Of a stretch of 9,402 nucleotides of DNA, positions 5,431 to 9,402 are shown one piece after another. Location: assembly GCA_050247895.1 (NCBI GenBank), contig JBFWTJ010000148.1:1-9402 (forward strand), written 5' to 3'. The stretch is from CAVPEW01 sp050247895 (lineage in GTDB: Bacteria > Actinomycetota > Acidimicrobiia > Acidimicrobiales > VFJN01). Position 1 is the stretch's first letter; each line of letters starts with the position of its first letter. The position numbers and the translations under genes are program-made. The notes below the pieces were generated by a model. The model saw only the letters and a program-made list of their open reading frames with translations. It did not search any database and was not told where the DNA came from.

Positions 5431-5727
5431 GTGCCCGATACCCCGATCCGTGGCGTCCTCGTGGGCGCCTTCGACCGTGCCTACCGGGGCTTCACCGACG
5501 GGGACGGACGCCAGGTGCCTCCGGGCTCGACCTTCTGGGCGGAGGTCGCCAGCCCGGAGGCCTTCCCCTCGCCCGTCATCCGCCTCAAGTGCGACCAGGC
5601 CCAGTACGACACGCTCGTCAGCGTTGGGTTCGGCGCCCAGGTCGAAGGCGTCGCTCGACCCTTCGCCCGCTCCGGGCGCATCGAGTACCGACTGATCGAG
5701 CTGGCCGCCCTCAGTGCGGCTGCCTGA
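5431..5727 (+). CDS. Possible phage ssDNA-binding protein (pV position)
   Basis: A 98-residue protein starting at GTG 5431, four bases after an AAAGGGGGG ribosome binding site. It has no membrane span. The sequence alternates short polar turns with beta-like stretches (RGVLVGAFDRAYRGF, STFWAEVAS, PVIRLKCDQAQYDTLVSVGFGAQVEGVARPF, IEYRLIEL), as in a small OB-fold or beta-barrel, and its length fits the gene V class of ssDNA-binding proteins. It is the first gene of the operon, just before the tiny membrane proteins, the same place as gene V in Ff phages. There is no diagnostic motif, so the role rests on size, fold impression and position. An in-frame upstream extension to 5314 lacks a ribosome binding site. 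Confidence 0.62.
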   Translation: MPDTPIRGVLVGAFDRAYRGFTDGDGRQVPPGSTFWAEVASPEAFPSPVIRLKCDQAQYDTLVSVGFGAQVEGVARPFARSGRIEYRLIELAALSAAA

Positions 5728-5730
5728 CCG

Positions 5731-5958
5731 ATGCTCGCTCCGTTCGGCCGGGCTGCGGCCGCGGCGTCGATCGGTGTCCTGTCCATCACGCCGGGCACCC
5801 CTGCGAGCTGGGCTCAGGAAGACCCGCCACCTGAGCCGGACAGCACGAGCCCTTGGGACATCGCCCCAATTTCGCCGGAGGGCCTGGCGGCTGGCGCTGT
5901 TCTGGTCACTCTGTCGGCGGGAGTCCTGACCGGCCGAGCGATCGGCGGCGACCCGTGA
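5731..5958 (+). CDS. Small phage membrane protein with signal peptide, possible minor coat protein
   Basis: 75 residues from ATG 5731, three bases after the preceding stop. The N-terminus resembles a signal peptide (AAAAASIGVLSITPGTPASWA), with likely cleavage before QEDPPPEPD. The mature part of about 47 residues has an acidic, proline-rich outside segment, then one membrane span (GLAAGAVLVTLSAGVLTG) and a short end. This is the general shape of inovirus coat proteins, but the tail after the span has only one arginine, unlike the very basic C-terminus of a DNA-contacting major coat protein. It could be a minor coat protein. It overlaps the next gene by four bases (GTGA). Confidence 0.65.
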   Translation: MLAPFGRAAAAASIGVLSITPGTPASWAQEDPPPEPDSTSPWDIAPISPEGLAAGAVLVTLSAGVLTGRAIGGDP

Positions 5959-6059
5959 ACCCCATGACCGGCGCGCTGCTCGGCGCGTTTCTACCGGCGG
6001 TCATCGCCGCCGCGGCGCTCCGGTTCCTGTTCGCCACCCTGCGGAGCCTCGGACGATGA
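5955..6059 (+). CDS. 34-residue single-span phage protein (pVII/pIX-like)
   Basis: A micro-protein from GTG 5955, coupled to the gene before it by a GTGA overlap and to the gene after it by an ATGA overlap. One hydrophobic helix (ALLGAFLPAVIAAAALRFLF) is followed by a basic end with three arginines (TLRSLGR). Size and design match the pVII and pIX proteins of Ff phages (33 and 32 residues), which sit at the tip where the virion emerges first. There is no sequence-level evidence beyond this. Confidence 0.6.
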   Translation: MNPMTGALLGAFLPAVIAAAALRFLFATLRSLGR

Positions 6060-6211
6060 CCGCGCCCCGCATCGGAGTCGGCGCCGCAGTAGACGGCGGC
6101 GGCGAGATCATGATCCGCATCGGCGGAATCGTCATCGGCGTCGTGTGGACCATGGCCCTGATCGTCATGGCCTGGCTCGCCGCGGTGGCATGGCGGATGC
6201 GCCGGCCGTGA
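6056..6211 (+). CDS. 51-residue single-span phage protein
   Basis: Starts at ATG 6056, overlapping the previous stop (ATGA), and ends by overlapping the next start (GTGA). A polar, glycine-rich N-terminus with acidic residues (AAVDGGGEIMIR) precedes a long hydrophobic stretch (IGGIVIGVVWTMALIVMAWLAAVAW) and a very basic end RMRRP. The acidic-hydrophobic-basic order is that of an inovirus coat subunit without a signal peptide. It is therefore an alternative candidate for a coat protein, though its translation signals are weaker than those of the gene at 6488. Confidence 0.6.
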   Translation: MTAPRIGVGAAVDGGGEIMIRIGGIVIGVVWTMALIVMAWLAAVAWRMRRP

Positions 6212-6372
6212 GACTCGTCGCCGCCGTCGTGGCCCTGGGCCTCCTCGCCGCCCTGGCGGGCTTCGGCGCCGCGGCCGGCTGGGGCTGGGTCCTTGACCGC
6301 CGCAACCACCCCGACCGCCAAACCCGCACCAACGGGGCCCTGGCTCACGTGATGGTCCACGGCCGTGCCTGA
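6208..6372 (+). CDS. 54-residue phage membrane protein
   Basis: Starts at GTG 6208 within the stop of the previous gene; an in-frame ATG at 6190 is an alternative. A hydrophobic N-terminal helix (LVAAVVALGLLAALAGFGAA) with WGW at its end leads into a basic, polar tail (LDRRNHPDRQTRTNG) of about 25 residues. It is probably anchored in the cytoplasmic membrane with the tail inside. No family is recognised. The first eight bases of the next gene overlap its end. Confidence 0.52.
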   Translation: MRLVAAVVALGLLAALAGFGAAAGWGWVLDRRNHPDRQTRTNGALAHVMVHGRA

Positions 6373-6469
6373 CCAGGTCACCGCCACGGCGATCGTCGGC
6401 GCCTATTTCGCCGGAGTTCTCATCGGGATCCTGTCGCGGCTCATCTCCGCCGCGATCGGACGGGACTGA
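6365..6469 (+). CDS. 34-residue single-span phage protein
   Basis: GTG 6365 opens a 34-codon gene that overlaps the preceding one by eight bases. The product is a single hydrophobic helix (TAIVGAYFAGVLIGILSRLI) with a short SAAIGRD end. It is the second micro-protein of exactly 34 residues in this operon, so the two may be the pVII/pIX-like pair of the virion tip. It lies 18 bases ahead of the coat protein start and has no close paralog by sequence. Confidence 0.58.
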   Translation: MPDQVTATAIVGAYFAGVLIGILSRLISAAIGRD

Positions 6470-6473
6470 CGAG

Positions 6474-6484
6474 AGGGGGTGATC
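6474..6484 (+). promoter_or_regulatory. Near-perfect Shine-Dalgarno sequence of the coat gene
   Basis: AGGGGGTGATC matches the extended complement of the 16S rRNA 3' end (AGGAGGTGATC) at 10 of 11 positions, eight bases from purine core to ATG. Other genes in this operon rely on overlaps and have much weaker signals, so this gene should be the most strongly translated. Confidence 0.8.
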
Positions 6485-6487
6485 TCC

Positions 6488-6640
6488 ATGGACTCGACCA
6501 TCTCCGACATGGCCACGAGCGCAGCGGGCGAACTGACGCCCATCATCCTGGCCGTCGGCGGGGCCCTCGTCGGCGTCGCGGTCGTCCGCTTCGGCGTCCG
6601 CTGGGTGCTGTCCAGCATCGGCCGAGGCGGCCGCGCCTAG
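6488..6640 (+). CDS. Major coat protein candidate (pVIII-like)
   Basis: A 50-residue protein, the same length as the mature major coat protein of fd/M13. It has an acidic, alanine-containing N-terminal part (D2, D7, E15), a hydrophobic centre (TPIILAVGGALVGVAVV, residues 17-33) and a basic C-terminus with arginines at 34, 38, 46 and 49, the order expected for a helical subunit whose C-terminus contacts the phage DNA. There is no signal peptide, as known for the Pf3 coat protein, so it should insert directly. Translation signals are the strongest in the window, and a large terminator follows within 20 bases, just as behind gene VIII of Ff phages. Sequence similarity cannot prove such a short protein, but all context agrees. 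Confidence 0.75.
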   Translation: MDSTISDMATSAAGELTPIILAVGGALVGVAVVRFGVRWVLSSIGRGGRA

Positions 6641-6658
6641 CCCGCCGTACCCGTACTC

Positions 6659-6704
6659 GAGGCCCCCGCTCCCCTCCTGTCCGCCCCAGGGGGGCGGGGG
6701 CCTC
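6659..6704 (+). terminator. Strong terminator after the coat gene
   Basis: An 11-bp perfect stem (GAGGCCCCCGC 6659-6669 with GCGGGGGCCTC 6694-6704), extendable by an inner CCCC/GGGG pairing, stands between the coat gene and the assembly genes. It would give high transcript levels upstream and reduced read-through downstream, as in Ff phages. Confidence 0.82.
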
Positions 6705-6724
6705 CCTACGCCCGGAGAAACACC

Positions 6725-6778
6725 GTGCTCAGCGCCATCGAATGGTTGATCGTGAGGCTGCTACGTGGACGACGATAA
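6725..6778 (+). CDS. Possible 17-residue micro-protein or leader peptide
   Basis: GTG 6725 lies six bases behind a clear GGAG and opens the peptide MLSAIEWLIVRLLRGRR, amphipathic with a basic end. It overlaps the next gene start by 14 bases in another frame. It may be a leader that couples translation to the next gene rather than a functional peptide. Confidence 0.3.
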   Translation: MLSAIEWLIVRLLRGRR

Positions 6779-6911
6779 CGACGCTGACGACGACCTCGAA
6801 GCCCGTATCCGCTACGCCCAAGAGATGGGCCTCGTGATCATCGTCCTGCTGTTCACGGCCTGGATGGTCTGGTGGTCGATCACCCTCGGCGAACGAACCG
6901 GGGGCCTCTGA
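6765..6911 (+). CDS. 48-residue acidic single-span phage protein
   Basis: Starts at GTG 6765, with GAGG eight bases ahead. The N-terminus is extremely acidic (DDDNDADDDLE), followed by a short amphipathic stretch and one tryptophan-rich membrane span (GLVIIVLLFTAWMVWWSI) with a short polar end. It shares the TGATG overlap with the assembly ATPase behind it, so the two are translated together. By position between coat and assembly genes it might be a minor coat or an assembly partner. No family assignment is possible. Confidence 0.6.
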   Translation: MDDDNDADDDLEARIRYAQEMGLVIIVLLFTAWMVWWSITLGERTGGL

Positions 6912-7765
6912 TGGACACCATCCGAGGCCACGTCGGCGCCAACGGCGGCGGCAAGACCCTCGCGATGGTCGAAACCATCGCCATCCCCGCATGGGAACGA
7001 GAGATCCCCGTGGTGGCCAACTTCCGGCTCCGGCCCGAATCCCTCGGCTACGACCCCGATCTGTACCGGCCGCTGGAATCGTGGCGGCAGATCGCAGACC
7101 TGCGTGGCTGCCGTCTGCTCCTGGACGAGATCTCCCGCGTCGCCCCGTCCCGCAGCTCGGCGTCGATGCCGGCACAGCTCATCGGCACCTTGGAGCAACT
7201 GCGCAAGGCCCGCGTGATCGTCGGCTGGTCGGCCCCCAGCTGGAAGCGGTGCGACGTCGTCCTACGAGACGTCACACAGAGCGTCACCGTCTGCCGGGGT
7301 TTCCTCCCCGACCCGTGGCGCCGTCGGCCCGGCGTCCGTAGGTTTCCCCGACGGGCCCGCGACGAACATGGCCGCCCCGTCCGCTACGGCGGCGACGAGT
7401 GGCCCCCGAACCGGCTCCTGCGCTGGACGACCTACGACGCCCAGGAGTGGGACGAGTTCACGATGGCCGGCGCCCGCGAGGCCAAGCCCATCCGACGCGT
7501 CCGCTACTGGCGCACCCTCGGCCGGGCGCAGGCCGCGTACGACACCTTGGAAGCGGTGGATCTCCTCGACCACCTGGACGACGTCGGGGTGTGTGTCGCC
7601 TGCGGTGGGACCAGGACACGGGCGAAGTGCACGTGTCCCAGGGAACGCCACGGAGGCGTGGAGCCGGCGCAGGCGGCGGAACGCCGCAGTGGGCCCCCGG
7701 GCCGTGAGGGCCCCCGGTTGGGGCAGTCACAGCCGAAGGGCCCCCGAGCCCGCCAGGAGGCGTGA
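6911..7765 (+). CDS. zot: Zot/pI-like filamentous phage assembly ATPase
   Basis: 284 residues from ATG 6911. Zot/pI proteins drive extrusion of filamentous phage through the inner membrane. Residues 9-16 form the Walker A motif GANGGGKT right at the N-terminus, as in the Zot family, and residues 67-75 (CRLLLDEIS) the Walker B strand. Between them is the typical VVANFRL strand. A segment LEQLRKARVIVGWSAPSWKRCD (94-115) resembles the sensor region after Walker B. The N-terminal ATPase domain covers about 1-130. No membrane span is visible, unlike most pI/Zot proteins. Instead the second half is basic and contains a cysteine cluster (C228, C231, C240, C242; CVACGG and CTCP) and a disordered Gly/Pro/Arg-rich end. 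Membrane attachment may be supplied by the neighbouring acidic single-span protein. Family assignment is good; the C-terminal function is open. Confidence 0.83.
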   Translation: MDTIRGHVGANGGGKTLAMVETIAIPAWEREIPVVANFRLRPESLGYDPDLYRPLESWRQIADLRGCRLLLDEISRVAPSRSSASMPAQLIGTLEQLRKARVIVGWSAPSWKRCDVVLRDVTQSVTVCRGFLPDPWRRRPGVRRFPRRARDEHGRPVRYGGDEWPPNRLLRWTTYDAQEWDEFTMAGAREAKPIRRVRYWRTLGRAQAAYDTLEAVDLLDHLDDVGVCVACGGTRTRAKCTCPRERHGGVEPAQAAERRSGPPGREGPRLGQSQPKGPRARQEA

Positions 7766-7771
7766 GAGGCG

Positions 7772-9402
7772 ATGCGGGCAGCCTGGCGCCCCATCATGGC
7801 CGCGCTGGTCCTGGGCGGCGCTGTAGCGGTCGTCCAGCCGGCCGTAGCGGCTCCCCCGGTGGCCGCGCAGGTGTGCATCCCCGAGGCGCCCGCGACCTGC
7901 ATCGGCACGCTTTCACCGCTGGTCAACATCCTCTTGGGGATCGGCATGGGCTCGCCTTCGTCGGGCAGCTACGCCGACGCCGTCGCCAACGACGACTGCG
8001 GCTCGCTGGCCGACCCGCTCGACAACATCTGCGAAGCCGAGGTCGAGCGACGCCGGCAGGAGGCCGAAGTCGGAGGGTTCGTCTCGGAACTCATGGACCT
8101 GTGGCTGGACCGGGCCGCCGGCTACCTGCCCGGCAGCTCGACCCTGGACTTCGACCGCACCGCCGACGCTGTCATCTCGACCGTGGGCACCGCGCCTGAC
8201 GTGGACATCTGGATCCCCGGCGGGGCCGGCAACCTCGGCCAAGACCTGGGCCTAGAAGGCCCTCTCACCCCCGAGACCGACGCCAAACTCCTGCCCGATC
8301 TGCAGACCCCGCCACCAGGCCGCAGCATCCAACGGGTCATGGGTGTTCTGGCGTTCCAGCCCGACCCGAGCCTGACGTCGGGGGTCGAAACGACCTTGTT
8401 CTTCTATCGCGCCCCCTCGTCGTGCATCTGCTCCCACACCCTCACCTACGAATGGACCAACGTCGGCGGATCAAGCGAGTTGCGCGACATCAGGGTCCGC
8501 TGGCGGGGCCAGCAGTACTCGACGGACTCCAACATCCAGCTGGGCTCCGTCCAGACCCTTGACCACCCCGCCACCGAGCCGGTGTATGTCGTGTGGGGCA
8601 GCTCGAACAACGGCAACTCTGGCGGCCTGGCGGTGGGCGGCGGCACGCACGTGGAGTTCGGTGGGAGCAGCGGGGTGATCCGCGGCGCCTGGTCAACCGG
8701 CGTGAACACCCAACCAGTCGTGTCGAACGGCACACAACGCGTCTGGCTGTGGTGGGGCAGCAACCCCAGCGCCATGTCCTGGGACGACGCCCACGGCGAC
8801 CTGGCCAACGAGCTCGCCGGCCAGGAAGTCGTCCCCTGGGACGAGATTGTCCCCGGCGACGCCGAGGTCCCGGTCGGACCCGTCCCTGATGAGGTCACGG
8901 TCACCACAGTGACCGAAGCCCCCACTGCCACCGTGCCAACCACGGCCGCTCCCCCGACGTCGGTCGCACCGACCGCCACGGTCGCCCCGGCCCCCGAGGA
9001 GACCCCGGAGATGGAAGCCGCCCGTGAACTCGGCAACCGCCAAGCCGGTTTCTTCGACGGGCTCGCCAACCGGATCGGCTCGGCCTTCGGCTGGCTCGGG
9101 TCCGTCATCGAGAGCCTGTTCAGCGGGCTCATGGCGCTGCTTCAACAGCTCTTCGGCTGGCTCGGTGACCTGCTCACGTTCCTGTTCAACACGTTGTTCG
9201 AGCTGCTGCGTGACCTGTTCGGCATCGTCACCGGCTACCTACGGCTGATATGGGAAGCACTTGGGCACTGGCTCCCCCGGCTGGCCGAGATCCTGGTGAC
9301 CATCCCCCAGCTGATCGTGCAAGGCATCAACGCTGCCATCGAGCTGTTGATCTTGGCGTTGCTGGCCGTCGTCACAGCGGTCGAGGCGGTCATCAGCGCC
9401 TT
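7772..9402 (+). CDS. Large secreted, membrane-anchored phage protein (pIII-like adsorption protein), partial
   Basis: The frame from ATG 7772 stays open for 543 codons to the window end. AGGAGG and GAGAGG precede the start, six bases after the zot stop. Residues 1-27 form a signal peptide (MRAAWRP, then a hydrophobic run ending AVA). Up to about 370 follows an ectodomain with several cysteines and a beta- and glycine-rich part (residues about 210-330, including SCICSHTLTYEW and GGLAVGGGTHVEFGG). Residues about 373-412 are a Thr/Pro/Ala linker (TEAPTATVPTTAAPPTSVAP). From about 425 on the chain is a long series of hydrophobic and amphipathic helices (FGWLGSVIESLFSGLMALL, LLTFLFNTLFELL, ELLILALLAVV). 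Signal, ectodomain, low-complexity linker and membrane end match the plan of a pIII attachment protein. The unusually long hydrophobic tail recalls pVI, so a pIII-pVI fusion is possible. The end is outside the window. Confidence 0.72.
   Translation, partial: MRAAWRPIMAALVLGGAVAVVQPAVAAPPVAAQVCIPEAPATCIGTLSPLVNILLGIGMGSPSSGSYADAVANDDCGSLADPLDNICEAEVERRRQEAEVGGFVSELMDLWLDRAAGYLPGSSTLDFDRTADAVISTVGTAPDVDIWIPGGAGNLGQDLGLEGPLTPETDAKLLPDLQTPPPGRSIQRVMGVLAFQPDPSLTSGVETTLFFYRAPSSCICSHTLTYEWTNVGGSSELRDIRVRWRGQQYSTDSNIQLGSVQTLDHPATEPVYVVWGSSNNGNSGGLAVGGGTHVEFGGSSGVIRGAWSTGVNTQPVVSNGTQRVWLWWGSNPSAMSWDDAHGDLANELAGQEVVPWDEIVPGDAEVPVGPVPDEVTVTTVTEAPTATVPTTAAPPTSVAPTATVAPAPEETPEMEAARELGNRQAGFFDGLANRIGSAFGWLGSVIESLFSGLMALLQQLFGWLGDLLTFLFNTLFELLRDLFGIVTGYLRLIWEALGHWLPRLAEILVTIPQLIVQGINAAIELLILALLAVVTAVEAVISA

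Larger units (their letters stand above)
3183..9402 (+). mobile_element. Integrated filamentous phage (inovirus-like prophage), left end and most of the genome; right end outside the window
   Basis: The block begins at a dif-like site and carries the hallmark set of a filamentous phage in a compact layout: an HUH rolling-circle initiator, a small possible ssDNA-binding protein, several single-span proteins of 34-75 residues, a 50-residue coat protein candidate followed at once by a terminator, a Zot/pI-like Walker ATPase and a large secreted attachment-type protein. No tailed-phage genes (terminase, portal, capsid) and no transposase are present. No integrase is seen, which fits use of the host XerC/XerD at dif. 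No secretin (pIV) is seen so far. Known inoviruses are about 5-12 kb, so the right end should lie within a few kilobases beyond position 9402. Confidence 0.85.

Noticed and set aside
8446..9132. 228-codon minus-strand frame in the last gene
   Set aside because: Ser/Thr/Gly/Pro-rich shadow opposite the large secreted protein, whose Thr/Pro linker produces the long open antisense frame.
3183..9402. Integrated plasmid or pSAM2-type conjugative element
   Set aside because: The Rep family would allow it, but there is no tyrosine integrase or Tra/FtsK-type transfer gene in view, while coat-like proteins and a Zot-like ATPase favour an inovirus.
1..9402. tRNA genes as integration site
   Set aside because: No tRNA cloverleaf or TPsiC-loop sequence was recognised on either strand; the junction is explained by the dif-like site.

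Overview
The window is very GC-rich DNA, with coding regions dominated by G or C at the third codon position. GTG starts are frequent and there is a convincing leaderless-type start. The dif-like site has an actinobacterial-style XerD arm. Together these point to a chromosome of Actinomycetota; I cannot place it at genus level.

Positions 1-3182 are host chromosome. On the minus strand is the N-terminal half of gcvP (glycine dehydrogenase, P-protein of the glycine cleavage system). Its leader carries a clear single-aptamer glycine riboswitch. Divergent from it is a secreted protein built from HAF-type 'LNDxGxxVG' repeats, followed by a strong hairpin. Next comes a short protein with a four-cysteine zinc-finger-like N-terminus and a coiled C-terminal part, apparently translated from a leaderless transcript.

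At 3183-3210, directly at the end of that gene, lies a 28-bp dif-like site with two 11-bp Xer arms and a 6-bp centre. Everything after it to the end of the window reads as an integrated filamentous phage (inovirus) genome, cut off by the window end. It contains, in order: an HUH rolling-circle replication initiator; a small minus-strand module of three unknown genes around a highly structured non-coding region; and a plus-strand operon. The operon has a possible single-stranded-DNA-binding protein, a chain of tiny overlapping single-membrane-span proteins, and a 50-residue coat protein candidate with a near-perfect Shine-Dalgarno sequence and a strong terminator just behind it. It continues with another small acidic membrane protein, a Zot/pI-like assembly ATPase, and a large secreted, membrane-anchored protein that resembles a host-attachment protein (pIII) joined to a long hydrophobic tail.

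The layout parallels Ff-type phages: replication, ssDNA binding, small coat proteins, major coat plus terminator, then assembly and adsorption. No secretin is seen in the visible part, as would suit a host without an outer membrane. The phage probably enters the chromosome through the host XerC/XerD recombinases at dif. An inverted partial copy of the site about 50 bp inside the left end suggests that a folded single-stranded attP, as in CTX phage, could be the substrate. The most interesting parts are the actinobacterial inovirus itself, its dif junction with the inverted arm, the hairpin cluster at 4808-4927, and the set of micro-proteins.
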